Below are positions 28,429 to 38,610 of a DNA stretch of 64,000 bases, piece after piece. The notes below the pieces were generated by a model that did not search any database, had not been told where the DNA came from, and worked only from the letters and a program-made list of their open reading frames with translations. The position numbers and the translations under genes are program-made. Source of the stretch: Chryseobacterium elymi (lineage in GTDB: Bacteria > Bacteroidota > Bacteroidia > Flavobacteriales > Weeksellaceae); the NCBI RefSeq assembly GCF_003385495.1, contig NZ_QNUH01000009.1, positions 1-64,000 of the forward strand. The letters are read 5' to 3'. Position 1 is the stretch's first letter; each line of letters starts with the position of its first letter.

Positions 28429-28455
28429 AATCCTCAGATATATCTGGGGATTTTT
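28429..28455 (+). terminator. terminator after the DUF6048-like gene
   Basis: AATCCTCAGA (28429-28438), loop TATA, TCTGGGGATT (28443-28452) with one G-U pair, then T residues. Confidence 0.75.
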
Positions 28456-28543
28456 GCTGTTGTGATAAGTTTGTAATTAAATTAGTTTATGCTAATTATT
28501 TATTATTGTTTAATTTTTGATGATTTTGTTTTAATAGAAATGC

Positions 28544-28551
28544 TATATTTG
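28544..28551 (+). promoter_or_regulatory. -7 box of the reprolysin-like protease gene
   Basis: TATATTTG matches TAnnTTTG, 26 bases before the ATG. TTTG runs occur upstream but at a poor spacing (15 or 24 bases). Confidence 0.45.
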
Positions 28552-28577
28552 TGAAATTAATCTAATACTTAAATAAT

Positions 28578-31508
28578 ATGAAGAAACTTATTACTACTTT
28601 GTGTTTAGGTTTGATAGGAGGAATGGTCTCTGCCCAGTGGATTCCTGCCAAACCTGATGCTAAAGTCAGGACAACCAACTTAAAATCAACTGCTGTCAGG
28701 CAACATTACAAATTAGATTTGGATATCCTGAGACAACAATTGAAGAATGCTCAGGAAATGGGTGGCGGGAATAAAGCGGTGGTGATTTCTATACCCACAT
28801 TAAATGGTAAAATAGAAAAATTTAACGTTTATAGTTTTCCTGTTCTTGTTAAATCATTAGCTGATAGATATAACCTAGGTTCCTATGTGGGAGTAGGTAT
28901 TGATGATCCTTCAAAATATCTAAGATTCTCTGTTGGTCCGAATGATTTTCAGTCTATAATTATCAAAGGAGGTGAATATGAATTCATTGATCCGCAGAAT
29001 TCAGAGAAAACATTGTACGGAGTACATCCTAAAACCTTAAACACAGAAGGTAAAAGCTTTGTATGTACAACCTCTGAGAGTCCAAAAGCAGTTCATCAGC
29101 TTCAGGAGATGCTTACTGCCGGCCAGAATTTTACTAACCAGCCTACTGATTTTTCAAAAACTTCTGATAAGAAATATAGAACCATGAGATTGGCTATGTC
29201 TGTTACAGGAGAATATACAGCTTTTCACGGTGGTACGCAGCTAGGTGCTATTCAGGCTGTCAATGCCACAATGACCAGAGTAAATGCTGTTTTTGAAAAA
29301 GATCTTGCCCTGCATCTGAATGTCCTGGATCTACCGGGAATTATCTACACCAATGCAGCGACCGATCCTTACACAGGCAATTTGAATTTACAGCTTCAAC
29401 AGACTCTTACTGCAAATGTAGGGGAAGAGAATTACGATATCGGACACGTATTCAATGCAGCAGGAAATAATGGAAATGCAGGATGTATTGGCTGTGTATG
29501 TATTTCGCCGACGACTACTGTACCAAGAGGGAAAGGTTCTGCATTTACCCAGAGCACCAGCCCGGTAGGAGATAATTTTGACATCGATTTCGTAGCTCAT
29601 GAAATGGGACATCAACTGGGCGCCAACCATACTTTTGCACATGCATTAGAAGGCTCAGGTGTAAACATGGAACCGGGTTCAGGAACCACTATTATGGGGT
29701 ATGCTGGTATTACAGGGGCTAATACGGACGTTCAGCCGCACTCGGATCCTTTCTTTCATAAAGCAAGTATTGGACAGATTCAGACCAATCTGAATAGTAA
29801 GACTTGTGATGTGGAAACCTCGATTACAAATAATCCTCCGGTTATAGCACCACTGCCTACTTATAATATTCCTAAGGAAACGGCATTCGTTTTAACAGCT
29901 TCGGCTACGGATCCTGAAAATGATCCTATTACTTATATGTGGGAACAGATAGATAACGCCAATGTTGTTATCAATAAAACAAACATAGGTACTACTACTA
30001 CAGGAGCTACATTCAGATCACTTGTTCCTACTGCAAGTCCTACGAGATATTTCCCTAAGCTGTCTTCTGTGCTTAACGGCGTATTGGATAATTCTAATAA
30101 CTTATGGGAATCTGTTTCCAAAGTAGCAAGAACTACCCATTTTGCAGTAACAGTAAGAGATAATAATGCTAATCCTGCGCAGCAGCAGTCACAGGTTGCA
30201 GAACAGACAATAGTAGTGGGTAACGACGGGCCATTTAAAATCAATACTGCTTATGCCAATACACTCGCTCCTACAATGCTTGAGTGGAATATAGCGAATA
30301 CAAATGCAGCACCTTATAATGCTGCTAATGTGAAAATTGATTATACCATAGACAATGGAACTACCTGGACTATTCTTTCTGCTTCAACTGCAAATGACGG
30401 AACAGAAAATATAACTCTTCCGACTTCATTGAACGGACAAAACATAAAATTGAGAATTTCCGCTATTGGCAATGTATTTTATGCTGTGAAGTCTATTGCT
30501 GTAAGTGCATTTTCAGTTTGCGACGGAAGTGCGCCAACCAATGTAACAGCTTCTAACATTACAACAGTATCTGCGTACATTTCATGGCCTCCGGTTACTA
30601 GCGCAGGTTCTTATAAGATCAGATATAAAAAATTAAGTGAAACGAACTGGATTGAGGTGACTTCTACTGTGAATAATGTAACATTAAATAATCTGGTAGA
30701 CGGAGTTGCATATGAAGTACAGGTTGCAGCAGTATGTTCCGGAACTACAGGAGCATATTCTCCTTCAACTAATTTCAGTACTCCTTCATTAACATATTGT
30801 CCGGCCACTTCAATATCTACAAATCCGGATTTTGAATACATTTCGAATGTAACAATTGCCAATGTTAACAACAGCTCACTACAGACAAACTATGGAAATT
30901 ACACCACGAACTCTGCTCTTCAGATAAATCTGGTAAAAGGAACTTCTTATCCATTATCAGTGACAGTTTCAAATCCTGACCTAGATGCAGTGGCTGCCTT
31001 TATTGATTTTAATAGAAACGGAGTTTTTGAAACTACGGAGAGAGTTCTTAGCTATCCTGTTCCTGCAACACCTATTTCAGCACCAGTTACTTCTATAGTT
31101 AATATTCCATCTACTGCTGTTGAGAATCAGCCATTAAGAATGAGAGTATTGCTGGTATACGGAGGAACTCAAACAGGTGGTGTTATAACCGGAGCATGTG
31201 GTAACTTACAGTATGGAGAAGTTGAAGATTATAATGTGGTAATAACATCTCCTTTGAGTACAAGCGATGTTAGCAATCCAAATAATGATATCCGGATTTA
31301 TCCTAACCCGGTAAGCGACATTCTGAATGTAACTAAAGTTTCAGATAAAGCGGCCTATAAAATTTACAATACTGCCGGCCAGCTGGTAGGAAATGGAAAT
31401 ATTAATGACGGAAAGATCAATGTTTCATCTCTGGTAAAAGGCGGATACGTCATCACGATTGATGAAAAAGGAAGAGATCAGTTCAGGTCCAAATTTATCA
31501 AGAAATAA
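28578..31508 (+). CDS. secreted reprolysin-like metalloprotease, T9SS cargo
   Basis: The 976-residue protein has a signal peptide (residues 1-19), a propeptide and an M12B-like metalloprotease domain. Its zinc motif HEMGHQLGANH starts at residue 341 and is followed by a Met-turn (TTIMGYAGI). Behind these come an Ig-like segment, a fibronectin III module (APTNVTASNITTVSAYISWPP), a GEVEDY domain (FIDFNRNGVFETTERV through GEVEDYNVV) and a T9SS type A sorting tail (IRIYPNPVSDILNV to KFIKK). It would be exported through the type IX system and anchored or released at the cell surface. It has its own promoter and terminator. Confidence 0.9.
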   Translation: MKKLITTLCLGLIGGMVSAQWIPAKPDAKVRTTNLKSTAVRQHYKLDLDILRQQLKNAQEMGGGNKAVVISIPTLNGKIEKFNVYSFPVLVKSLADRYNLGSYVGVGIDDPSKYLRFSVGPNDFQSIIIKGGEYEFIDPQNSEKTLYGVHPKTLNTEGKSFVCTTSESPKAVHQLQEMLTAGQNFTNQPTDFSKTSDKKYRTMRLAMSVTGEYTAFHGGTQLGAIQAVNATMTRVNAVFEKDLALHLNVLDLPGIIYTNAATDPYTGNLNLQLQQTLTANVGEENYDIGHVFNAAGNNGNAGCIGCVCISPTTTVPRGKGSAFTQSTSPVGDNFDIDFVAHEMGHQLGANHTFAHALEGSGVNMEPGSGTTIMGYAGITGANTDVQPHSDPFFHKASIGQIQTNLNSKTCDVETSITNNPPVIAPLPTYNIPKETAFVLTASATDPENDPITYMWEQIDNANVVINKTNIGTTTTGATFRSLVPTASPTRYFPKLSSVLNGVLDNSNNLWESVSKVARTTHFAVTVRDNNANPAQQQSQVAEQTIVVGNDGPFKINTAYANTLAPTMLEWNIANTNAAPYNAANVKIDYTIDNGTTWTILSASTANDGTENITLPTSLNGQNIKLRISAIGNVFYAVKSIAVSAFSVCDGSAPTNVTASNITTVSAYISWPPVTSAGSYKIRYKKLSETNWIEVTSTVNNVTLNNLVDGVAYEVQVAAVCSGTTGAYSPSTNFSTPSLTYCPATSISTNPDFEYISNVTIANVNNSSLQTNYGNYTTNSALQINLVKGTSYPLSVTVSNPDLDAVAAFIDFNRNGVFETTERVLSYPVPATPISAPVTSIVNIPSTAVENQPLRMRVLLVYGGTQTGGVITGACGNLQYGEVEDYNVVITSPLSTSDVSNPNNDIRIYPNPVSDILNVTKVSDKAAYKIYNTAGQLVGNGNINDGKINVSSLVKGGYVITIDEKGRDQFRSKFIKK

Positions 31509-31524
31509 CAGTAATTAACAATAA

Positions 31525-31558
31525 TATAAAATCCTCAGGCTCTCCTGAGGATTTTATA
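31525..31558 (+). terminator. terminator of the protease gene
   Basis: TATAAAATCCTCAGG (31525-31539), loop CTCT, CCTGAGGATTTTATA (31544-31558), a perfect 15-base stem. Confidence 0.85.
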
Positions 31559-31640
31559 TTTTAATGTATAGAATGTATTATTATTGTGAAATTTTTACAA
31601 AAAAATATTTGAATGAATACATTAATAGTGAAAAAATTAT

Positions 31641-31648
31641 TAGATTTG
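31641..31648 (+). promoter_or_regulatory. -7 box of the fibronectin/GEVEDY protein gene
   Basis: TAGATTTG matches TAnnTTTG. It would leave a leader of about 150 bases before the ATG at 31803, with no other gene in it. Confidence 0.4.
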
Positions 31649-31802
31649 TGTAATTATTAAAAATATTAGCGTATGAATTAAATAACTATTTTTTCAACAC
31701 AGATTATCTGTAAAATGGATGTTTCAAAAGTACATTTGAACGCCAACAAATAGGAAACACTATACTTATTTACTATTGTTATTATAACTAAATTTAAAAA
31801 AT

Positions 31803-34800
31803 ATGAGTGGATTTTTACTCTGTAAAATGAGCAGGCCCTTCAGGATGCTCATAACATTGCTTTGTATGGTCTTCGGACTGTTTTCACAGGCACAAACAAT
31901 CACTATTGGTGCAGGAACAGCTACTCAGAGATATCCTTTGGGAGTTTACTATGGGTATCAAAGAGATGCATCACTTTATACTGCAGCAGAAATTAACCTG
32001 CCTGCAGGCGGAAATGTACAGACGGTTGCATGGAACGCTACAACAGCTACAACAGCTACTTTCCCGGTAAAGATTTATTTAAAATCTGTTCCGGCTGCTA
32101 CAACCACTATTACATCACAAACTTGGCCTGCTACAACTGCCGGCGCTACTTTAGTGTATAGCGGGACGATCAATAATATCGCTACAGGATGGAACACATT
32201 CACCCTACAGTCTCCTTTTTATTATAACGGGACCGAAAATCTAATGGTATTGGTTGAGACAGATTATGGTGGTACCGGTACTGGAAGTACGTCAGGAAGT
32301 GCTTTTGCTTATTCCAGTGCTACGTCACGGCACATGTATATTGAAACAGATAATTCACCTCCTACAACTAATACAGGAAATGTTAATTCCAACAGACCCA
32401 ATGTTCAATTGACTTTTGGAGCTGCTCCTTCATGTCTACCTCCTTCAGGGCTAACTTTAGGAACGGTAACACCAACGAGTGCAGTAATCAGCTGGACTGC
32501 TCCTTCATCCATACCAGCAGGAGGGTATGATGTATATTACAGCACATCTCCTATAGCGCCAACGGCCGCAACTCCGCCTTCGCAAACGGTTACTACAGGA
32601 ACAAGTACAACACTTTCTCCATTGATAGCCAATACTGCTTATTATGTATGGGTAAGATCAAGATGTAGTACATCCGACCAGAGTTCATGGATAGGACCTG
32701 TGAATGTGTTTACAGGATATTGTACACCTACGGGAGGTTCCAGTTCAACTTCGTATTATCTGAAAACGATAACTACAACAGGAGGAATTACCAATTTAAA
32801 TTATTCAGCTAATTCCTATTTAGCTTATGTTAATAGTACTGCTTCAGTTATTACAGCATTGCCAACCAATACTGTGACGATGAATCTGAATAGTGGAACC
32901 AGCACTTACTATTATTATGTTTGGGTTGACTGGAATAATAATATGAGTTTTAATGATCCGGGTGAAACTATTTTAGCAACGACGACCTATGCTACAAATG
33001 GAACTGCAACAATTACTATTCCTGGAACACAGGCACCTGGTAATTACAGAGTAAGAACCGCAACATCATATATAGGCGCTATAACTTCTTGCGGATCTGC
33101 TCCTTATGGTAATTATGTAGACTTTACACTTTCCGTTATGAGTCTACAGCCATGTACTACTGCTCCACCAAGTAATATTACGGTTTCAAATGTTACGCCA
33201 ACTACGGCTCTTGTGAGCTGGTTGCCTTCAACAGGTGCTACTTATGTACTAAGATATAAAGCTGTAGCTGCAACAACCTGGACTACGGTAAATATTACGA
33301 CTCCTCTTGCGAGCAGTTATACAATAAACAATCTTACAGAGCAGACCCAATATGAAGTTCAGATTGCTACAATCTGTGGTGGAACACAGGGACCATTCTC
33401 TACAAGTACTACCTTTACAACTCCTAGCATTTCTTATTGTACTTCCAATTCTACAAGTTCTACTATCGATGGATATATCAGTAAAGTTGTTGTAACGCCA
33501 AATGCTGCAATACCAATGACCAGTACTTCAGATTTTAGCAATTATACAGATTACACTACAGATCCTGCAAGACTTATTACTTTAGTAAGAGGCTTAGGAG
33601 CTAATACTGTTACTATTGAAAAATCCTGGCCGGGTACTCAATGGTCGTTCGGAACAGGAGTATGGATTGACTTTAACAGAAACGGTGTTTTTGAAAGCTT
33701 TGAACAGGTATTGAATTCACCAAGTAATACTACTACTCCTGTTACTGCAACCTTCACTGTACCAAATGTAGCTGGAGGAGTTTACACTGGAAATCTTAAT
33801 ACCCGTATGCGTGTAGCATTAAGAGAAAGTGCTACAGCCGCTCCTTGTGGAACGTTCACTTGGGGAGAAGTAGAAGATTATGCTGTGAAATTGATTGATC
33901 AGCCTGCTTGTACTACAGCGCCGCCTACAAATATTACCGTTACCAATCTTACAGCTTCTACAGCTTCTGTTTATTGGATGGGGGCTGCGAATGCTACTTA
34001 CACTATTAGATGGAAGTTAGCTACTGCTGCAACATTTACAATTCCACCTGTGACTTTGGCTCCGGGAGTAAATAATTATACTATCCCGGGTCTTGCTGAG
34101 CAGACTAAATATGATGTACAGGTTTCTACTACATGTGGAACTTCTACAGGACCATATTCTACAACAGTACAGTTTACGACACCACCGCTTTCATACTGTC
34201 CAATGACAGGTACAGGAACTAACGACCACATTTCAAATGTAACTGTTACATCTTCCAACCCTGGAGTTCCGGTGATGAGCAATACCACTGTACAAAATAA
34301 TTATACAAGCTATACAACCCCTGCAACATTAATCACTCTTGATGCTGGATCTGCAAATAATAAAATCTCTATAGCAAAAGGATGGACAGGTTCAACGAGT
34401 AATGATGCAGTATCTGTTTGGATAGACTACAACAGAAACGGAGTTTTTGAAGCTTCAGAGCAGATCTTAAATTCACCAGCAAATACTACAACTCCTGTCA
34501 CTGCAACCTTTACTGTTCCGGGAGCAGCTTACACAGGTCCGCTTACAACTACAATGAGGGTAGTTCTTAAACGTACCAGTGCTCCGGTAATGTGTCAGAA
34601 TGCAGTCAATGGAGAGGTTGAAGATTATGCGGTAAGAATTAGACCATGTAGTAATGGTACACCTAACCAGCCAGGAACTACAGCGACTCATAATTCTGCT
34701 ACACTTACTTTCTCAGGAGTACCGAATACAGTTACTTATCTTGTGAGATATAGAACTCAGGGACCTCCTCCGGGAGCGTGGACAGAAGTATATGCTTCTG

Positions 34801-36194
34801 CATTGCTTAACAATATCCCACTTGTATTGAACGGTTTAACTCCGGCTACAATCTATGAAGTGCAGGTAGCTGCTGTTTGTGGAGATGTTGCAGGTGCATT
34901 TACACCGATCAAAACATTTGTAACAAGATGTGATCCTACACCTCCAAATGTCACAGTAAGTAATATTACGACAAACTCTGCATTAATCACATGGGCGCCA
35001 CTTGCAGCGAGCTCCACATATACACTGGAATGGAGAAAAGTAGGAACTGCTACCTGGACTCAGGTTCCTAACATTGCTCCTCCTACTAACACTTATTTGT
35101 TAACAGGTTTAGATCCGTATACAAAATATGAAGTAAGAGTTGCCAATAAATGTGTTGGAGAAAATACTCTTAACCCATATTCAAATCCTAAAGTATTTAC
35201 TACGGAAAGAACGTGTGAGCTTCCTCCTCCAGGGTTAACTATCACTCAGCTTACCCCTACATCGGCTGAAGTTACATGGGAAGGTTTCCCTGGTGCAACT
35301 TATAACCTGAGATATAGAAAAGTAGGTATTCCGAGCTGGACCAATGTCCCTTTAACAACGAATACGTATACAATAACAGGGTTACTAGAAGAAACGAAAT
35401 ATGAAATGCAGGTTGTAAACATCTGTAACGGTACACCGGGTACATACACGCCTCCATATTATTTCACGACACCTACAGTGACTTACTGTCAAATGGGTTC
35501 TCAAAATGCTGTTAACGAACATATTTCCAAAGTTACGGTAGTTCCAACTGGAAGACCTAAAATGGAAAATGCTTCAGGCCCCTCCAGCTATACAAATTAT
35601 ACAGGAGTACCTGACACATTCATAGAAATGGTTCAGGGATCTACTGGAAATCAGATCACGATTGAGAAGAAATGGAACGGAACTAACCATAATGAAGGAA
35701 TTGCAGTATGGATAGATTTCAACAGAAACGGATACTTTGATCTTGATGAGAGAGTATTTACATCACCTCCGAACACTACAAGTCCTGTTACTGGAACATT
35801 TAGCGTACCTGTAGACGCTTACGTAAGTATGACGAACTATAAGTATGTAGTAATGAGAGTAGCAATGATGAGAGACGGAGTTCCTGTGAACTGTACTAAT
35901 TTTGCAAATGGGGAAGTAGAGGATTACTCAGTAAGAATCACTAAACCTGGAGTGCCAAATTCTCTTAACCAGACCGACATCATGATTTACCCTAACCCGG
36001 TAAGCTCAGTATTGTATGTGAAGAATATCAGCAAAAAAGCTAAATATAAGATCTACAGTTCTGCAGGACAGGTTATCAGTGACGGTATTCTGCTTAACAA
36101 CCAGATTAACGTTAGCAAATTGATCAATGGTATTTATGTAATAGATATCGAAGACAATGGTGTAACGGTTCAAAAGAAATTTATTAAAGAATAA
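31803..36194 (+). CDS. large T9SS-exported fibronectin III/GEVEDY repeat protein
   Basis: The 1463-residue protein begins with a signal peptide (hydrophobic to about residue 30, FGLFSQAQ). A beta-rich N-terminal domain follows. Next come six fibronectin III modules, each starting with Cys plus a Pro-rich strand (CLPPSGLTLG, CTTAPPSNITV, CTTAPPTNITV, CSNGTPNQPG, CDPTPPNVTV, CELPPPGLTI), and four GEVEDY-type domains, the first degenerate (the others with FNRNGVFE or FNRNGYFD and GEVEDYAV or GEVEDYSV). The T9SS type A tail reads IMIYPNPVSSVLYV to KKFIKE. No catalytic domain is evident, so a surface adhesin or binding protein is likely. It shares domain types with the adjacent protease. Confidence 0.85.
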   Translation: MSGFLLCKMSRPFRMLITLLCMVFGLFSQAQTITIGAGTATQRYPLGVYYGYQRDASLYTAAEINLPAGGNVQTVAWNATTATTATFPVKIYLKSVPAATTTITSQTWPATTAGATLVYSGTINNIATGWNTFTLQSPFYYNGTENLMVLVETDYGGTGTGSTSGSAFAYSSATSRHMYIETDNSPPTTNTGNVNSNRPNVQLTFGAAPSCLPPSGLTLGTVTPTSAVISWTAPSSIPAGGYDVYYSTSPIAPTAATPPSQTVTTGTSTTLSPLIANTAYYVWVRSRCSTSDQSSWIGPVNVFTGYCTPTGGSSSTSYYLKTITTTGGITNLNYSANSYLAYVNSTASVITALPTNTVTMNLNSGTSTYYYYVWVDWNNNMSFNDPGETILATTTYATNGTATITIPGTQAPGNYRVRTATSYIGAITSCGSAPYGNYVDFTLSVMSLQPCTTAPPSNITVSNVTPTTALVSWLPSTGATYVLRYKAVAATTWTTVNITTPLASSYTINNLTEQTQYEVQIATICGGTQGPFSTSTTFTTPSISYCTSNSTSSTIDGYISKVVVTPNAAIPMTSTSDFSNYTDYTTDPARLITLVRGLGANTVTIEKSWPGTQWSFGTGVWIDFNRNGVFESFEQVLNSPSNTTTPVTATFTVPNVAGGVYTGNLNTRMRVALRESATAAPCGTFTWGEVEDYAVKLIDQPACTTAPPTNITVTNLTASTASVYWMGAANATYTIRWKLATAATFTIPPVTLAPGVNNYTIPGLAEQTKYDVQVSTTCGTSTGPYSTTVQFTTPPLSYCPMTGTGTNDHISNVTVTSSNPGVPVMSNTTVQNNYTSYTTPATLITLDAGSANNKISIAKGWTGSTSNDAVSVWIDYNRNGVFEASEQILNSPANTTTPVTATFTVPGAAYTGPLTTTMRVVLKRTSAPVMCQNAVNGEVEDYAVRIRPCSNGTPNQPGTTATHNSATLTFSGVPNTVTYLVRYRTQGPPPGAWTEVYASALLNNIPLVLNGLTPATIYEVQVAAVCGDVAGAFTPIKTFVTRCDPTPPNVTVSNITTNSALITWAPLAASSTYTLEWRKVGTATWTQVPNIAPPTNTYLLTGLDPYTKYEVRVANKCVGENTLNPYSNPKVFTTERTCELPPPGLTITQLTPTSAEVTWEGFPGATYNLRYRKVGIPSWTNVPLTTNTYTITGLLEETKYEMQVVNICNGTPGTYTPPYYFTTPTVTYCQMGSQNAVNEHISKVTVVPTGRPKMENASGPSSYTNYTGVPDTFIEMVQGSTGNQITIEKKWNGTNHNEGIAVWIDFNRNGYFDLDERVFTSPPNTTSPVTGTFSVPVDAYVSMTNYKYVVMRVAMMRDGVPVNCTNFANGEVEDYSVRITKPGVPNSLNQTDIMIYPNPVSSVLYVKNISKKAKYKIYSSAGQVISDGILLNNQINVSKLINGIYVIDIEDNGVTVQKKFIKE

Positions 36195-36216
36195 TATTTA
36201 AATTTCAAATACAAGT

Positions 36217-36242
36217 AAGCCCTCAGTAATGAGGGCTTTTTT
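36217..36242 (+). terminator. terminator of the fibronectin/GEVEDY gene
   Basis: AAGCCCTCA (36217-36225), loop GTAA, TGAGGGCTT (36230-36238), then a T-tract. Confidence 0.85.
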
Positions 36243-36300
36243 ATTGGGGAAATTTGGTGAATTTTATCCTGATGGTAATATCAGATGTAATTAACTAAAT

Positions 36301-36503
36301 AACCTGAGTTTGGGATAAGAAAATTAAGATTAATGTGCTGGAAGTTGGAAGTGGGAGACTGATAGTTTCTTAAAATTGAATTAACTAGTCTTAAAAAAAT
36401 TGATAAAAACCGAGGTATCGTTATTTTTCACGACCTTAATAACTTCCCTCTTTAGGCTTCCTTACCTTATTAAAAACAGAAATGTCTTATCCGAACTCAG
36501 GTT
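36301..36503. mobile_element. 203-base MITE-like element with terminal inverted repeats
   Basis: AACCTGAGTTTGGGATAAG (36301-36319) is the near-perfect inverse of CTTATCCGAACTCAGGTT (36486-36503). The octamer TTAACTAA lies at both outer edges in the same orientation (36291-36298 and 36502-36509), a possible target duplication. The inner right part shares AATAACTTCC and AGGCTTCCTT with the repeat at 12857-13019. It has no coding capacity. The right end supplies the stop codon of the ABC exporter gene. Confidence 0.6.
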
Positions 36504-38610
36504 AACTAACTAAATAATTAGTGATTTGTGTTTTCTTTATCGTTAAAATCTCATCAGAGATTTCTTTCAGATCTTCTAAATAATGACTGATGATAAAAAT
36601 TACTTTTTCAGATTTTAGTTTTTGAATTAATTCATAAATGAATTCTCTATTTTCCTTATCTAAGGAAGAAGTAGGTTCATCCAGAATTAAAAACTGCGGA
36701 TCATGATATAGAGCACGCATCCAGCCAAGTAATTGTTTCTGCCCACCAGACAAGTTGATTCCTTCTTCACCCACTAATGTTAATAGAGCTTGAGGTAAAG
36801 AGTTAATAAACTGATCAAAGCCAAGTGAAATCAGCTTCTGTAGCTTCTGCTGATCAATTTGCTCTTCGAGGATAATGTTTTCCAGAATACTTCCATTGAA
36901 CATTTGTATATTTTGTGGAACAATACCGGTTAAGCTCCGCCAATTAGTTATAGAAACATCTTTTAAACGGGTATTTTTATTGATGATAATCTCTCCATTT
37001 TCAGGAAGATAATTTTTTTGTAATATTTCTGTCAGTGTGGTTTTACCGCTTCCACTTTCTCCAAGAAGACACGTTATATTTCCCTTTTGAAGAGAAAAAG
37101 AAATTTGATTTAATAGTCTGCTTCTTCCATTAAACCTGAAGTCAATATTGGCAATGTCAATAGATTTAATCTCTGTAATTTCCAGGCCTTCCGTTTTTTC
37201 CTTTTCTAATGAAGAATATTCAAACATCCTGTCAAAGGCTACCTTAGCTTCCTGGATAGGAATAGTTACCAATGCCAGATTAGTAATTGAAGAGAGTAAT
37301 GAGCTTGAAATACCTATAATAGCCATTAATTCCCCGGTTTTAATTTCCCCGTTCAAAACATTATAGGAAGAAAAACCAAGGATGATAAGAAGAAAGGAAA
37401 CCAAAACCATTCCTGAATATAATGCTATGGTTAGATTAAGTTTTCCAAGCTCAAAGATCCTTGCCTGGAAAAGACCAAATATTGTTTCATTCCTTTTTAT
37501 AAACATATCCTGTTTGGAAAATCCTTTGATAACTTCTATCCCCCTTATACTGTCAATATAATTTGCCTCGTTTATACTATAGGACTGCATAACGTTTCTC
37601 TGGGCATCAATAATTTTTTTATTAAAACTGAAGATGATATAGAAAATTACAGGTGAAATAATAATACATACCATAGCCAGTTTCCAGGAATAGAAGAAAA
37701 GAAAGCCTGCGGATATTAAAATGCCCAGAACATCGACAGCAGTATTGGTAATAAGCTGTTTTATGACGGTTTGTATTCTTTGTGTGTCATTAAGCCTTGC
37801 TACAAAATCACCCACTTTTCGGCTATCGAAAAACATTTTCGGAAGGTGAAGAAGAGAAGAGTAAAAGTTTTTATTAATCCTCTCATTAAATGACTTACTT
37901 TGCTTAATAATATAAAGTTCCCTCAATGCCTGAATAATTACCTTTGCAAAAAGTAGAAATCCAAGAAATGAAATGCTTAACAATAAAACGGATGTTTTTT
38001 TCTTTGGCAGAATATCATCTATCAATTTCTGTGAAAAAATAGACATTGACATTCCCAGTAATGAGAAAATAAGCCCAAGAAAAATAATAGTATAAATGGC
38101 TTCCTGATCTTCTTTGATGAGATTTTTGAGCCATTTTTTTTTCTCTGTTTCTGTTTGTTCTTTTTTTTGAAACTGATCATTGGGCTTTAGAGTAAGACAG
38201 GTTTTAGACTGCCATACTTCTTCCAGATATTCCCTTGTCCAGTATTCTAAACCTTTTGCAGGATCTCCGATAAGAAATTGATGATTTTCAGAAAGATTGT
38301 AGCAATAGCATATAACATAATGTTCAAATTTTTGATCAATAATAGTATGTAAAATAACAGGTTCTCCATGTTCAATAAGGGCATCTACATCGGCTTCACA
38401 TCCTTCTGCCTCAAAACCTATAGAATTAGCACATTGATGCAATCCTAAAAGTGTAGTTCCTGTTTTAGCTGTTCCGCTTTTTTCACGTAGAGTTTCTAAG
38501 GAAATATTACCTCCATAATATTGGACTAGGGATTGTAGACATCCAACTCCGCAATCGGTTAAATCTTTTTGAAGAGAGAATGTCTTTTTTATAAGTTTAT
38601 TTTCTTTCAT
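36502..38610 (-). CDS. peptidase-containing ABC transporter (C39 peptidase, bacteriocin exporter)
   Basis: ATG at 38610 gives 702 residues. The N-terminal C39 peptidase has the oxyanion Gln and catalytic Cys in LQKDLTDCGVGC (Q14, C20), the His in EHYVICY and the Asp in IGDPAKG. Five or six membrane helices follow (about residues 165-440), then an ATPase with Walker A (GESGSGKTT), LSGGQKQL and Walker B (FLILDEPTSSLD). Such PCAT proteins cut after Gly-Gly leaders while exporting the peptide. It overlaps the thioredoxin gene by 14 bases and is the last gene of the minus-strand peptide operon. Its stop codon lies in the right repeat of the MITE-like element. Confidence 0.93.
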   Translation of the reverse strand: MKENKLIKKTFSLQKDLTDCGVGCLQSLVQYYGGNISLETLREKSGTAKTGTTLLGLHQCANSIGFEAEGCEADVDALIEHGEPVILHTIIDQKFEHYVICYCYNLSENHQFLIGDPAKGLEYWTREYLEEVWQSKTCLTLKPNDQFQKKEQTETEKKKWLKNLIKEDQEAIYTIIFLGLIFSLLGMSMSIFSQKLIDDILPKKKTSVLLLSISFLGFLLFAKVIIQALRELYIIKQSKSFNERINKNFYSSLLHLPKMFFDSRKVGDFVARLNDTQRIQTVIKQLITNTAVDVLGILISAGFLFFYSWKLAMVCIIISPVIFYIIFSFNKKIIDAQRNVMQSYSINEANYIDSIRGIEVIKGFSKQDMFIKRNETIFGLFQARIFELGKLNLTIALYSGMVLVSFLLIILGFSSYNVLNGEIKTGELMAIIGISSSLLSSITNLALVTIPIQEAKVAFDRMFEYSSLEKEKTEGLEITEIKSIDIANIDFRFNGRSRLLNQISFSLQKGNITCLLGESGSGKTTLTEILQKNYLPENGEIIINKNTRLKDVSITNWRSLTGIVPQNIQMFNGSILENIILEEQIDQQKLQKLISLGFDQFINSLPQALLTLVGEEGINLSGGQKQLLGWMRALYHDPQFLILDEPTSSLDKENREFIYELIQKLKSEKVIFIISHYLEDLKEISDEILTIKKTQITNYLVS

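Noticed and set aside
36502..38610. Dedicated LanT for the lanthipeptide-type precursor only
   Set aside because: It is co-transcribed with the two-cysteine peptide; service to both peptides is possible but exclusive use is not supported.
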